A DNA stretch of 64,000 nt from Chlorocebus sabaeus (GCF_047675955.1 NC_132927.1:65639702-65703701); one strand, 5' to 3'; counted from the stretch's first letter, positions 44,357 to 56,232 are shown. A program made the numbers and translations. Notes: generated from the sequence alone by a model not told the origin.

Positions 44357-44473
44357 AAGGAGGGGAGGGGAGGGGAGGGGAGGGGAGGGGAGGGGAGGGG
44401 AGGGGAAGGGAGGGGAGGGGAAGGGAGGGGAGGGGAAGGGAAGGGAGGGGAGGGGAGGGGAGGGGAGGGGAGG
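44357..44473 (+). repeat. (GGGGA)n microsatellite
   Basis: About 23 pentamers with a few ggggaag variants. The G-runs of four every five bases could form G-quadruplexes on the plus strand. A minus-strand Ser/Pro/Leu frame here is an artefact. Confidence 0.97.
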
Positions 44474-45177
44474 CAATGCCCCAAGCCCTTTGCTAGATCC
44501 TCTCAACTACTCCCAAAGCTTGACCTGGTGTGTCTGCAGCCCAAACATCTGTCTGTCAATTGGTCATCCTCTCTAGTTGACCCTTTGACCCCTTGAGTCC
44601 ATCATGGCCAGACCATAACCCATTCATCACCTTGCCCCACTGCCTGTCAGACCAAATCCATTCTCCTCCCTATTCCCCTCTCCTCTAAGCAGACTTAAAC
44701 CTGGATTCTTACTTCCCTTCCTTGTCTGCCTACCCCATGACCCCCACAACTATCATCAGAGCCTGTGGGTTCCACCTCTGTGATAGTAGGTCTGGTGTCA
44801 CCAAGTGTACACCTTGCTGATTCATTATACCCCGACTGGACTGCTGACCCATCACTCTACTTCCTTATACTTCAAACTCCACTCTTCCCACACTCCATGC
44901 CTCTCCATGCTCCAAGCCTTCAAATGTTCCCCAGTAGAGACACAAAACACCCTCACTTCCAGGCCTGAAAGTCCAGCCCTTCCCAGCATGGCACCTTCCT
45001 ATCCTGCTGGCCTTATCTTATGCTATCCCATCTCTGTTCCCTCATGTTCTCCACTTCTACAAGTTTTCTCTCCAAATGCATCTATACTCATCTGCACTGG
45101 CTCAAGCCACTGTCCCTCCCCCACCCACAAATGCCCTTTGAGGTGGGGCAGGAGCCACGTGGGTTTGGGATGGGAAG
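44474..45177. other. Unassigned pyrimidine-rich intron
   Basis: C/T-rich. Parts such as 'ctccatgctccaagccttc' are reminiscent of an L2 body, but not enough to call. Confidence 0.4.
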
Positions 45178-45345
45178 GATCTGAGTTCAGATTCTGTTCT
45201 GCTCCTTCCTAGCTGTGTGACCTGTGACCGGTTACCTAACTGCCTCTCTGACCCTCCGTTTCCTCATCTATAAAATGGAACAATCATCGCTACTTGACAG
45301 AGTGTTGAGATCTTTAGATAACATATGAAACCACTTGGCAAAGAG
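45178..45345 (+). repeat. MIR SINE
   Basis: Contains 'tcctagctgtgtgacctgtg', 'gtttcctcatctataaaatg' and 'gagtgttgagatctttagat' in order. Confidence 0.82.
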
Positions 45346-45945
45346 GGGGTGGTGTTTGAGGCAGGGAAAACACAGACAAAAGCTTGGAGGTCTCCTTGAT
45401 AATGACACGTATGTGAAAGGGATGGTGAAGAGACTCCTCGGCTGGAGAAAGTGCCCTCCTGGGTCCAAGACGGGAGAAGTGTTAGCGGGAGGCTCCCCAG
45501 CAGGGCTCCATACAGCACCATTCCCTCAATACTCTATTGCTCAGAACACTCAAGCAGTTTTGTGTTTGGAGCACAGTTTTGGGTGGTGTTTTTTTTTTTC
45601 TTTTTTTCCTTTTTTGGCTAGAGTCTGTACCATCTGTGAATTACACTGCGGTGGCCAGGTTTTTTGATAATTTGAATAAGACCTCAGGGAGTCTGAACTA
45701 AACATATGTCCCTCAAAAATATAAAGTAATTCATATGCTTTCATCTATTAATTGGGAAAATGAGCTTTTATCAATGTCTAAATGTTCACGAACAGGCAGA
45801 GAAACGTCAGGTTCCACCACACGTGACATGGCAAAAAGGACATCTTCCAACACGTGAGGCTTCTCCAGGCAGACGTGAACAGGAACACACTAGCCTGACA
45901 CAGCAGGCAAAACGGATGACAAAAATCAGAGGTGAGTGCATACTA
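45346..45945. other. Unique intron with T-rich patch
   Basis: No family recognised. T-runs at about 45591-45616. Confidence 0.45.
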
Positions 45946-45990
45946 TTAGGTTGGTGCAAAAATCATGGCAGTTTTTGCCATTACTTTCAA
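45946..45990 (+). mobile_element. MADE1 (mariner MITE) half element
   Basis: 'ttaggttggtgcaaaaatca' and 'gcagtttttgccattacttt' match one half of the 80-bp MADE1 palindrome from which mir-548 genes arose. The mirror half is absent, so the precursor-like hairpin cannot form. Confidence 0.88.
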
Positions 45991-46326
45991 GAGTTTCCCA
46001 AGACTGTCCTCACAAATCAACACAAACTTGGTGGCTTAAATCAACAGAAATTCTCTCACAGACCGGAAGTGTGAAATCAAGGAGCCAACAAGACCTAGGA
46101 AACATCCTTCCTTGCCTCCTCCTGGCTTCTGGTGGCCCCCGGCTGACCTTGGCACTCCCTGGCTCACACCTGCATTGGTCCAGTCTCTGCCTGTGTCATC
46201 TTCCCCAGGTATCTGTTTCCTTTCCTCTCCTCATAAGGACGCTAGTCAATGACTTCAGAGCCCACTCAAATCCATTCTGACCTCATCTTAACTAATTACA
46301 TTTGCAAAAACTCTATTTTTATTTAT

Positions 46327-46357
<31 letters not shown>

Positions 46358-46600
46358 GAGACAACATCCTCTGTTGCCCAGGCTGGACTGCAATGGTGCG
46401 ATCTCAGCTGACTGCAACCTCTGCCTCCCAGGTTCAAGCGATTCTTGTACCTCAGCCTCATTTGTAGCTGGAATTACAGGTGCTCACCACCATGCCCAGG
46501 TAAAAAACGCTATTTTAAAATAATTAGGTCACTAAAGAAGACTCCAGGTGGACATGAATTTGGTGGGGGGGGGGGGGACATTTCAGCCCACTACAGTGAT
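45991..46600 (-). mobile_element. MLT1-type MaLR LTR split by an Alu
   Basis: Antisense LTR: 'ggtggcttaaatcaacagaa', 'catctgacctcatcttaact'-like text near 46285, and after the Alu 'gactccaggtggacatgaat', 'acatttcagcccactacag'. A G13 run lies at 46565-46577. Confidence 0.75.
46329..46500 (-). repeat. 5'-truncated Alu
   Basis: Antisense; begins with a T28 run and stops after 'caccatgcccagg', so only the right arm is present. Confidence 0.93.
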
Positions 46601-46842
46601 AACAGAGAACATCAGGGGATATGCTACAATCATTAGAGCTGAAAGAACCTCTGAGGTAACCTTTTCCACAGATGTTAAACAGATTCCTTCGCTGATGCCA
46701 GCCCCAAGGGATTGGAGGTGGCTTCCGAGAATGGTGCTCACAGAAGCAGCTGAGGATGAGGGCTGTGGCCAGCAACGGATGGCCCCGGGCGTGGCATGCG
46801 GGAGAGAAGACTAACTACTCGCCTCTGCGCCCACCAGCCTGC

Positions 46843-46972
46843 TTCACTGTGCTCACTTGGCAGATGCGGAAACTAAGCTTGTGAAACGCTGAAGCCGTGG
46901 CTCTCTCTACTTAGTGGAAGAATCAGGACCAGAACCCAGGTCTCCTGAGTCCGCCTCTGACAACCAGCTCTT
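46843..46972 (-). repeat. MIR fragment
   Basis: Contains 'ttggcagatgcggaaactaa' and 'accagaacccaggtctcctg' in antisense MIR order. Confidence 0.65.
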
Positions 46973-48063
46973 CCAACATGTACCAGGAACATACAATTCT
47001 GAGTCACAGACAAGCTACTTACTATGGGCAGACACTAAAAAACAACTAATGACTTTCATTCATATAACGTGGTTTCATCCACTTGGAAAATTGTTTTTCT
47101 AATCTAGATTTTAAAAACTTCCTTTCTTCAACAAACATCAGCCCCACACCTACCACAATACCAGGAATGAGTCCTAAGAATGCCTCATCTAGTTGTAAAA
47201 GACAATATAAAGCAATACAGAGATGCAGAGGTAAAGATAAGCCCTGTCTTAGGGTTCCACTGAGAAGAGGGACATGACCCAGCCTGGGCAGGGACAATCA
47301 TGGCAGACTTCTTGGAGGTGAAGATGGCTGTCAATGTCTACAGGATGAACAGGCATTAGCCAGGGGCAGAGAAGGATAATGTCAAGACTAACGGCAGGAA
47401 CAACAGCCTCGATCGCTTCCTGAACTGGAGCTAAGGTTGCTGTACGTGTTGTAAATTACATGGTTTTATATCCCATGGAGAAACAGCCCCAAAATGAAAT
47501 CTTTTTATAAACTTGCACCTGGAGATTATGTCTCTCTCCTAAGTTGGCATCTTACTAGGGAAGGAGAATTATGGAATCTGCCGAGTTTCCATTTTTGCCT
47601 TGGCTGTCAAGGCACTCAATCTCAACAAACGTATTAGGTCAAGAATTTGGAATATTTGCTTTCCCCTCTCTCTACAGCATTTGCCTATTTTCAATTTTTA
47701 CCTTAGCGGCCTGATTGTGACGTATCTTGTATGTCTTATGGCAAGCCCTATGAAAAGGAAGTGGGGTATAAATTATAAATAAATGTGCTAATAAAGAACA
47801 CTGGCTAATATCTACATAAACGTGCTAAAAAAGAATATTGGCCAAAATCTATACAGAGGGCCCGGGAAGTCTAAAATCTATCACCTTGAGCCTAAGTTAG
47901 ATGCCACATGGCTCATCTTTTTCAAAAGTCCAAACCCATCAACTTCAGAGAGGAAAAGGCTTAATTAATTATAGGTAAAGTCATCTGCCTCCTGAGGCGG
48001 ATGAGACCAATTTCTCTCTGAATAACAAAAGCTGAGGCAAACTTTTTTTTTTTTTTTAAAGGC
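46973..48063. other. Unique intronic sequence
   Basis: Weak L2/MIR-like text at 47100-47270, not enough to call. T-run at about 48043-48057 just before the next Alu. No exon. Confidence 0.45.
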
Positions 48064-48362
48064 GGGCTGGGCGCCATGGTTCACGCCTGTAATCCCAGCA
48101 CTTTGGGAGGCAGAGGCAGAGGCAGATGGATCACCTGAGGTCGGGAGTTCAAGGCCGGCCTGACCAAGATGGAGACACCCCATCTCTACTAAAAATAAAA
48201 AAATTAGCTAGGAATGGTGGCACATGCCTGTAATCCCAGCTACCCGGGAGGCTGAGGCAGCAGAATCGCTTGAACCCGGGAGGCGGAGGTTGTGGTGAGC
48301 TGAGAGCATGGCATTACATTCCAGCCTGGGCAACAAAAGTGAAACTCTGTCTCAAAAGAAAA
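48064..48362 (+). repeat. Alu (AluS-like)
   Basis: Full-length sense Alu with a 6-bp repeat (cagagg) doubled in the left arm and a short A/G tail. Confidence 0.94.
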
Positions 48363-48989
48363 ACGAGTTGGTTAACCTTCTCTCAGGCCTCTTAGTCTGA
48401 GTATATATGAGAGGGAGAAAAAAGCAAAAGAAGAGAAAAAAGCAAAAGAAGAGAACAAGATGAGAACTACTTATGTAACTGAGGTGTCAAGATGCTAGCC
48501 GAAGGCCATTCTCACAAAGACTCACTTCCACTCACTGAGAGAATAAAAGAATTGCAGGTTCAGACTCACAACCGTTCTACTATCCAACAACTGAAAACTT
48601 GATCTCTCTTTGCTTTCGTCAACTCAGCAAGTTTATGGGTAGGCTTGACACGCAAATGCCTTCGCTGACAGCAAACAGCTCAGAGGATGCACACGGGGGA
48701 GCTCAGGAGGGTGGGTGGAAAATTTCACCCTTTCTCCAGATGTAGGAGGATCCAAGTGTTTGGGGAAAATTAACCAACCAAAAATTATTTTTTAATTGCT
48801 TCCTGTGCACAGAGCACTTGCTAAGTGCCACCAGAAATGAAATATAAGGCATCTCCCCTGATATCGAGGAGTGTGTCATCTGCTCTCTGGCGAAAGCAGG
48901 AGCACTGGAGTCAGGGACACACATGTGGTCTCCCATCCGTCAAGGTCGTCCATGGACAGCTGCAGAGGCCTGCCCGGCACAACCGCAGG
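48363..48989. other. Unique intron with purine tandem repeat
   Basis: An 18-bp unit, gagaaaaaagcaaaagaa, is tandemly doubled at about 48416-48451. No exon recognised. Confidence 0.5.
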
Positions 48990-49111
48990 AGGTGCCATTT
49001 CACAGGGCTGCAACATGAAGTCGTAGTTCTAATCCTGGCACTACTAGGCTAGGGGAACTGAGCAAGTAACTTAACCAACTTCTAAAGTGGTTTTGAGAAT
49101 TGAGAGATTAT
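48990..49111 (+). repeat. MIR fragment, diverged
   Basis: 'gtagttctaatcctggcac' and 'gagcaagtaacttaacc' fit the MIR core. The AluY cuts it at 49112. Confidence 0.5.
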
Positions 49112-49407
49112 GGCCGGGCGCGGTGGCTCAAGCCTGTAATCCCAGCACTTTGGGAGGCCGAGACGGGCGGATTACGAGGTCAGGAGATCGAGACCATCCT
49201 GGCTAACATGGTGAAACCCCGTCTCTACTAAAAAATACAAAAAACTAGCCAGGCGTGGTGGCAGGTGCCTGTGTCCCAGCTACTCGGGAGGCTGAGGCAG
49301 GAGAATGGCATGAACACAGGAGGTGGAGTTTGTAGTGAGCCGAGATCGCGCCACTGCACTCCAGCCTGGGCGACAGAGCGAGACTCCGTCTCAAAAAAAA
49401 AAAAAAA
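49112..49407 (+). repeat. AluY of Old World monkey type
   Basis: Sense AluY close to consensus: 'ggtggctcaagcctgtaatc', 'gagacgggcggattacgagg', 'aaaaaatacaaaaaactagc'. The caagcc 5' variant matches the monkey-lineage AluY at 5150-5468. Confidence 0.95.
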
Positions 49408-49583
49408 TAGCCAGATATGGTGGTGTACCCATAGTCTCAGCTACTCGGAAGGCTGCGGCACAAGAATCACTTGAACCCAGAAGGCAGAAGTTGCAGTGAG
49501 CCAAGATCGTGCTGCCGCACTTTAGCTTAGGAGACAGAGCAAAATTCCATCTCAATAAATAAACAAACAAACAAACAAACAAA
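49408..49583 (+). repeat. Alu right-arm fragment with (AAAC)n tail
   Basis: Starts at the mid-linker 'agccagatatggtggtg' and ends in (AAAC)n (about 49557-49583). It is more diverged than the AluY abutting it, which probably inserted at its edge. Confidence 0.9.
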
Positions 49584-49634
49584 TTGGGGGGAGACACAAT
49601 CCAATCTGTAGCACCAACACGAAGGAAATGACTG

Positions 49635-49868
49635 TCAGTATAATATTTACTGAGTATGTACTATATTCCAGGAGTTGTATTATCATTATCATTATTTAAT
49701 CTTTAAACAGCCATGTGAGAAAGGCATTATCCTTCTCATATCAGAGTTGAGAACGCAAAGCTCATTAACAGTAATTAACTTGCTGAAGGACACACAGCTA
49801 GCAAATCGTGAAACAAAGATTCAGCCCTAGGTCTCTCTGACTCCAACCTCCATGCTCCTGAAACTCAT
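49635..49868 (-). repeat. MIR SINE, nearly full length
   Basis: Antisense: 'atttactgagtatgtactat', 'taattaacttgctgaaggac', 'acacagctagcaaatcgtg', 'gattcagccctaggtctctc'. Confidence 0.88.
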
Positions 49869-50196
49869 CTGCTCTGCTCCTTATTTCATTAGATGACAGA
49901 CTTTATTATAAAGTTTATTATAAACTACATAGACAGACTATAACTGCCAAGGGCCAGAGAGAGAGAGAGATTAATAAGATCAGGAGTAGATCCCATTAAG
50001 GAGATGGTCTTTAAACAGAGCCCTTAGGACAGAGTTGGTCTGGGCTATACAGAAAGAAGAGGGAGGAGGAGCACGTAAAGCCAGCACGAACCATGTGCAC
50101 CATGCAAGGTGAATTCTGCAGGGCAGGGCAGGCACCCACCTGCATCTAGCATTGGCACGCTGCAGAGAAGCAACATGAAATAAGGTGGCTAAATGG

Positions 50197-50485
50197 GGCT
50201 GGGCACATTGGCTTATGCCTGTAATCCCAGCACTTTGGGCAGCCTGAGGTCACAAGATCAAGACCAGCCTAGTCAACATGATGAAACCCTGTCTCTACTA
50301 AAAATACAAAAATTAGCCTGGGCATGGTGGCATGCACCTGTAGTCCCAGTTCCTTGGGAGGCTGAGGCAGGAGAATAGCTTGAACCCAGGAGGCGGAGAT
50401 TGCAGTGAGCCGAGATCCCGTCATTGCACTCCAGCCAGGGATACAGAACGAGATTCCATCTCGGGCAGGGGGTAGTAGGGAAGAT
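50197..50485 (+). repeat. Alu with non-A tail
   Basis: Sense Alu with a small left-arm deletion. After 'gattccatctc' comes a G-rich stretch instead of poly-A. gctaaatggg occurs at about 50187-50196 and 50487-50496, so the non-A tail lies inside the duplicated target. Confidence 0.92.
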
Positions 50486-50779
50486 AGCTAAATGGGCGAA
50501 GACACACTCCATGGGGCCTGGAAAGTCAGGGAGGAGACGAGAACTCGCTTCCATGGATGGCAGCAATCAATGAGGCCATCTGAGCAAAGGAAACAGTAAT
50601 GACGGCACCCAGGCTACCGGGACAGAGCCTGGAGACAGTGAACGCTGCACCTGCAACTCAGGGATGGAAGAGTGGGGCCACTACAAGCAAGGTGTGGGAT
50701 GCTGCTGGGTGTGGGCCACAGGGCCCAAGAGCTCAGCTCTGCTCTTATCAAGTTATTGGGGTCAGCACCTAGGAAGGCA

Positions 50780-51190
50780 GGAGAATGAAGGCACCATTGA
50801 CTTACTTGGCAGAACTTCTGGAGCCCCCTGTGCACAGCGCTGTCCCAAGCGTTCAGTTAGACTGACTGTGAAGCTTACATTTAGAGGAGACACATGGTGA
50901 GCAAGTCACAAACAAATGTATAAATGCACCCGGAGCTAAGTGTTCCTGGAAGGCCACCAGGAAGGCTCAGAGAAGACCTCTCTGAAGGGGTGTCATTAAA
51001 GCTGGACCCTGATAAATATGGTGCCAGCTTGATGAGAAGCAGGAAAATCAAGAAGAAGATGCATGAGAGGCCAAGAGAAAAGCCCTTGAGCAGGGAAGAC
51101 ATGACGAAACTGGATGGATCCCAGACACCAGCGGGGACGAGGCTGCTACCAGCGGCTCAACAGCACCGGCAGAGCACAGGCCCCGTGCTG
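50780..51190 (-). repeat. L2 LINE fragment
   Basis: Antisense L2 body: 'acagcgctgtcccaagcg', 'aagacctctctgaaggggtg', 'agccct'-type text, 'gcccttgagcagggaagac'. Diverged. Similar text at 49945-50185 may belong to the same element. Confidence 0.6.
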
Positions 51191-52232
51191 TGACACCAGG
51201 CAGAGTTCAGAAAGGGATCCTAGACAACCAAAGTCGGGAGATCCAGAAACAGAAAACTGGGCTATCTGAGGCTCTGGGAAGAGAACTCGGAGATTCAGGA
51301 AATACCACAAGGGCTGATTTTGAAGCCTGGGTGATTGGGTGCTTGCTCTTCTGAAAAGGAAACACTGATCCAGGCAGACTCCAGCAGGCAGAGCTGCAGC
51401 CTGCAGGGAACTTACAGACCCATTTGGGAGGAATTTGCCTTTATGGACAATTCCTCTTTTTTCCCATCTCTGATTTTTTTCCTGCAAACGAATTTAGAAG
51501 TAAAATGTATGAAAGTGAAAAAAAACTTACATGTTACAATGTGCACCTCTTACGTATAAAAAACCATTCCCTTTTTTAGAGTACTTAAAACAAAAAACAA
51601 GGAAGATTATAAAATCGCTAAATATACCTAATGTTTCAGACTCAAGCATCCACAATTCCTTCACAGCATTTCACAAACACCCTTTCATTCTATCCTTTCC
51701 CTTCACAGTGGTGGATCCCACAGGTGCCCAATCAAGATCAAAGATTCATGCCAAATGATTTCCCTCTCTTTCTCAATTGATGTGTTTAGGAGAATTATGC
51801 TCTTCCTAACTCTTATTATTAACCTTTTTAATTTGTCACTTTCATTTTAATAAAACAAGGGCAAAGCACATAAACAATTCAAATGACTGTACAAATAAAC
51901 CATGCTGTAAAGATAAAGATGGAAAAGCTGCTGAAATTGATCTGCTGGCTGACAGGCCATGGTGGGATGGCTAGAAATAGTCACTTGTTGATGTGTAGGT
52001 GGCCAAATTCACCATACAAAGAGTAGTTTGGGGGCATCAATATATGATCTTAGCAAATCCACCACAGTCATCTCACAGAAATGACCCAACCAGGTCAGAG
52101 GCGACTCCTGTCCTTTGGCCCACAGCAGAGGGCTGGACTCAAGGAACACTTTCCAACTACATAATTTCATGAAATAAATTCTTGTTTGTGTTTTGCTTTT
52201 GCAAACCAAAAGAAAAAAAGAAAAAAAAAATC
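51191..52232. other. Unique intronic sequence
   Basis: No exon or repeat recognised. Confidence 0.45.
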
Positions 52233-52541
52233 TGGCCAGGCACAGTGGCTCACACCTGTAATCCCAGCACTTTGGGAGGCCAAGGCAGGCAGATCACTTG
52301 AGCTCAGGAGTTCGAGACCAGCCTGGGCAACACAGTGAGACCTCATCGTTACAATAATAATAATAATAATAATTAGCCAGGCATAGTGGCACAAGCCTGT
52401 AGTCCCAGCTATTTGGGAGGCTAAGGTGGGAGGATCGCTTGAGCCTGGGAAGTTGAGGCTGCAGTGAGCCATGGTCATGCCACTGCACTCCAGCTAAAAT
52501 GACAGAGTAAGACTTCCTTTAAAAAAAAAAAAAAAAAAAAA
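52233..52541 (+). repeat. Old Alu (AluJ-like) with internal (AAT)n
   Basis: Sense. The central linker carries (AAT)n at about 52352-52374. A-tail 52521-52541. Confidence 0.94.
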
Positions 52542-52574
52542 CTGCACTGGGCATGTTTTCAGCCATATATTTCA

Positions 52575-52700
52575 ATACATCTCTCTCGTTCTCTTTCTCT
52601 CTCTCAAGAGACAGAGATATATATAATCTATACAATTATATATATAATCTATATAATTATACATATAAATTATATAATTTAATACATATAATTTTTAAGT
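52575..52700. repeat. (TC)n then AT-rich tract
   Basis: ctctctc-type run at 52579-52605, then ata/tat-rich sequence to about 52700. Confidence 0.8.
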
Positions 52701-54023
52701 AAGGAAAACTATTACTTTAAGAAAATGATAAAGCAGTGAAATCCACTAATATATTTTTCAATCAGGAGACTATGTTCAGGGATTTTTCTCTAAGCTGCTT
52801 TTTTTTAAAAAAAAAAAAAAAAAAAAAGGGAATCTCAACACACAGAGCAGACACTTTGCTTTTTCTTCAAACTGACAAGCAGCATCATTTAGTATCGGAT
52901 ACTAGAGGATTCTTACTATTGAATGTGCCGTTATTCTAGGGCAGAAAGCCTAGCAAAATCAAATAGCAGGTATTACAGAAAATAAAAATGGCCCAAGGAA
53001 CCTCCAAAGTAATTGAATCTACTCGTATGACCAAAATCTCCACAAACCCTTCCACAGAGTCCCTTCCCCTCCCCTGCAGATGCTGTAAGAGGTGCCTCGG
53101 TTGAAGCTCTGAGGGTGAGAGCCGCCCCCGCAGCTTGCAGGGGTAAGACCCTCTCTAAAGCCAAGTTCAGACTTACACTTAGTCCAGTTTCTTCCGATGG
53201 TTCCTGTACTTTTTAGGAAAGAGGGTCACTGAGAGAAGCCCAAAGCCTCAGAACAGACAGTACAGGCAGACAGTATCTCGAGAAAGTCCTCTCTCCAGCT
53301 GCTAAGGTTAACGGTGGATCCAGCCCGCCACAGTCCGGAGGTGAAGAGGACCGGCGTACAGAAAACTGTCTTTCCTTATTTATGTGTGGTCTTCTGAGGC
53401 CAATTACGGACGTGAAAACTTTGGAAGAGAAAATCACCTTGAACCCAAGGAACAGTCCAAATGCCCGTCACCGGCCCCAGACTGACCTCGGTTTTCAAGG
53501 GTGGTGAGTCCTCTTCCTCGAAAAACAGCCTGGGTTAAAGGGCACGACTGTGTCTCAGAAATAAAATATGGTTACATTGGGCAAATGGAGGACACTTGAC
53601 AAAAATGCCGTCAGATGTTTAGTAAAACCAAGGTCATACAAACATTGAATCATCATGAACAGAGCAGCCAGATCGTTCATACTTCCAAAGAAATGCATCC
53701 CGTCCCTCCACCTCTGTACCAAGAATTCAGCCAACTTGGGCATTCGCAGTTGTGCAAACCAAGTCTCATTATTTCATGGTTCAACCAAAAGGATCTGCTG
53801 CAGAAGAACACGTTCCCCCAAACAAAGGCTGCTTCTTCCCAGTTCAAGGTTTAACTAGGCCCTGAATAAGAAATGTTAGGCAGGTATTACATCTTATTGT
53901 ACCAATTCAAGCCTCAGCACCAAGTGCATGAAAAATAAGTAACAGTCCCCAAATATAGCCTGGTTGGTTGGTGCCACTGTGCTCTCTGCTTGCAGGCTAT
54001 GTAGCTAATAAAACTGGAACACT
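52701..54023. other. Unique intronic sequence
   Basis: T/A homopolymers at 52800-52827. A 79-codon plus-strand frame at 53615-53854 has an even composition but no recognisable family. No exon called. Confidence 0.45.
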
Positions 54024-54277
54024 GGCCGGACGCGGTGGCTCAACGCTTGTAACCCTAGCGCTTTAGGAGGCCGAGGTGGGTGGATTGCTTGAGCTCAGGA
54101 GTTCGAGACCAACCACGGTGAAATCCCGTCTCTACTAAAATACAAAAGAAATTAGCCAGGCATGGCGGCATGCACCTCTAGTCCCAGCTACTCAGGAGGC
54201 TGAGGCGGGAGAATTACTTGAACCCAGGAGGCAGAAGTTGCAGTGAGTCGAGATTGCGCCACTGCACTCCAGCCTGG
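54024..54277 (+). repeat. Alu lacking its 3' end
   Basis: Sense Alu from 'ggccggacgcggtggctc', stopping at 'actccagcctgg' with no tail. Confidence 0.92.
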
Positions 54278-54449
54278 AACCCTATAAACTCTTCCCATTT
54301 TGTTGTCAAGATCTGTGATCCCTTCATTCCTCATCAAAAAATGGAGAGAAAAACAAACCCAAACCATCTCCCTCTAACTTTATGGCTTTTCTTTAATGTG
54401 AACCCAGTTAGGTTTCAAATATGTTCCCATAGGCAGCATCAGGAGGGAG

Positions 54450-54590
54450 AGAAGTTCTAAGTCCCGGAGACCTGAGTTCTGGGTCCAAATCTATCACCAG
54501 CCCCCACTGCGTGGCCGTGAGCACCTCTCTGGATCTCAGTTCCCTCCTCTGTAAAAGGACACAATCCCACTGCATATTCCTAAGTACCTT
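54450..54590 (+). repeat. MIR fragment
   Basis: Contains 'gacctgagttctgggtccaa' and 'gatctcagttccctcctctg' followed by 'taaaagga'. Confidence 0.75.
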
Positions 54591-54937
54591 CCATCAGGTT
54601 TTATTCCTGAAGTCTCTCGGAGAAGGCAGAAACTCGTAACTCACTGCTACTTCTTTCTGTTACTCTGTTCCCAGGGCGGCTGTAACCAAGTGCCACAAGC
54701 TGGATGGCCCCAACAACAGAAATGTATTTCCTCACTGTTCTGGAAGCTTGAAGCCTAAAGTCCAGGTGTCAGCAGGGCTGGTCCCTTCTGGAAGCTGGGA
54801 GACAGAATCTGTTCTATGACCCTCTCTGGTGATGTCAGAATCCTTGCTGTTCCTTGGCTTGTGGAGTCATCACTCCAACCCCTCCCCTCACATTCACACA
54901 GTGTTCTCCCCTGCACGTGTGTCTGTGTCTCTTGTCT

Positions 54938-55544
54938 TTTTTTTTTTTTTTTTTTGACATGGAGTCTCATTCTGTCGCTCAGGTTGAGTACAGTGGTGCA
55001 GTCTCAGCTCACTGCAACCTCCGCCCCCCACAGGTTCAAGCAATTCTCCTGCCTCGGCCTCCTGAACAGCTGGGATTCCAGGTACAGACTACCATGCCCA
55101 GCTAATTTTTTTTTTTTTTTTTTTTTGAGACAGAATCTCGCTCTGTTGCCCAGGCTGGAGTACAGTGGCATGATCTCAGTTCACTGCAACCTCCGCCCTC
55201 CATGTTCAAGAGATTCTTCTGCCTCAGCCTCCCAAGTAGCTGGGACTACAGGCACGTACCACCATGCCCGGCTAATTTTTGTATTTTTAGTAGAAACGGG
55301 GTTTCACCATATTCGCCAGACTGGTCTCAAACTCCTGACCTCGTGATCCACCCACCTCACCCTCCCAAAGTGCTGGGGTTACAGGCATGAGCCATCACGT
55401 CCAGCTTAATTTTTGTACTTTTAGTAGAGATGGGGTTTCACCATGTTGGCCACGCTAGTCTCGAACTCCTGACCTCAAGCAATCCACCCGCCTCAGCCTC
55501 TCAAAACGCTGGGATTACAGGCATGAGCCACCCCACCTGGCCTC
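54938..55544 (-). repeat. Outer Alu, split by a second Alu
   Basis: Right arm at 54938-55106, left arm at 55406-55544 ('gtacttttagtagagatgg' to 'ccccacctggcc'). The break falls in the mid A-linker. Confidence 0.92.
55107..55405 (-). repeat. Inner Alu inserted into the outer Alu's linker
   Basis: Full-length antisense Alu from a T22 run to 'catcacgtccagc'. The outer Alu's cagctaattttt is duplicated on the far side as cagcttaattttt. Confidence 0.93.
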
Positions 55545-55716
55545 CTCTCTTCTTTTTATCAGAATGCCAGTTACATTGGATTAGGAACCACCCTGATCCA
55601 TTGTGACCTCATTTTAACTTGATTACATATCTTCCAAATAAGGTTGCATTCATGGTACCAGAGATGAGAACTTCAACATTATCTTTCTGAGGGATACAAC
55701 TCAACCCTGAACACCT

Positions 55717-56232
55717 GCTTAGACAGGAAACGCACAGAGCACGAGACATCCAGCCACAGGACTGTGGGAATAAGCCTCCATTTCTGAACAGATTATCTGA
55801 AAACATTCACGGCTGTCTCTGAAGTGCCGAGGGTGAGCGTTGCCGTCAATCTCCCATGGCCACATGGCAGCCAGAAACGGAGCTTCCCCACAAACCACCC
55901 ACAAACCACCTCACCTCAGCACCAGGGTAAACAAATGGCACAAACTGTGCACACCACACATTTCACACAGAGGGAAAAAAGATCAGTTGGGATCACATTT
56001 TGTAAGACTCAACCACTGCTAACAAAATAACCATTTGGCAATAAACCACACCTGCAGAGATGGAAGGCTTACCCAGAGTGAGGCAGAAATGACACAGTGA
56101 CAGTTACAGAGGGGCAAAAGTAGAGGAGAAAGACCCCAGAGGTACAACTTGTCTAGAGCAGGAAACTGACTGGGGACAAGGGAGTAATAAGGAAGATTAC
56201 AAGTATTCTTCATAGCCCCCTGACTTCATTGG
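55717..56232. other. Unique intronic sequence
   Basis: No repeat or exon recognised. Confidence 0.45.

Larger units (their letters stand above)
54659..55716 (-). mobile_element. MLT1-type MaLR LTR split by nested Alus
   Basis: Left part 54659-54937: 'aacaacagaaatgtatttcc', 'tctggaagcttgaagcc', 'ggtgtcagcagggctggt'. Right part 55545-55716: 'ttacattggattaggaacca', 'tgtgacctcattttaacttg', 'gatacaactcaaccctg'. Antisense. Confidence 0.87.

Noticed and set aside
44258..44506. 82-codon Ser/Pro/Leu frame on the minus strand
   Set aside because: Translation of the GGGGA array.
53615..53854. 79-codon plus-strand frame with even composition
   Set aside because: No family recognised, an overlapping frame of similar length exists, and there is no transcript signal visible.
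54816..55346. 176-codon plus-strand frame
   Set aside because: It is composed mostly of antisense Alu sequence from the nested pair.
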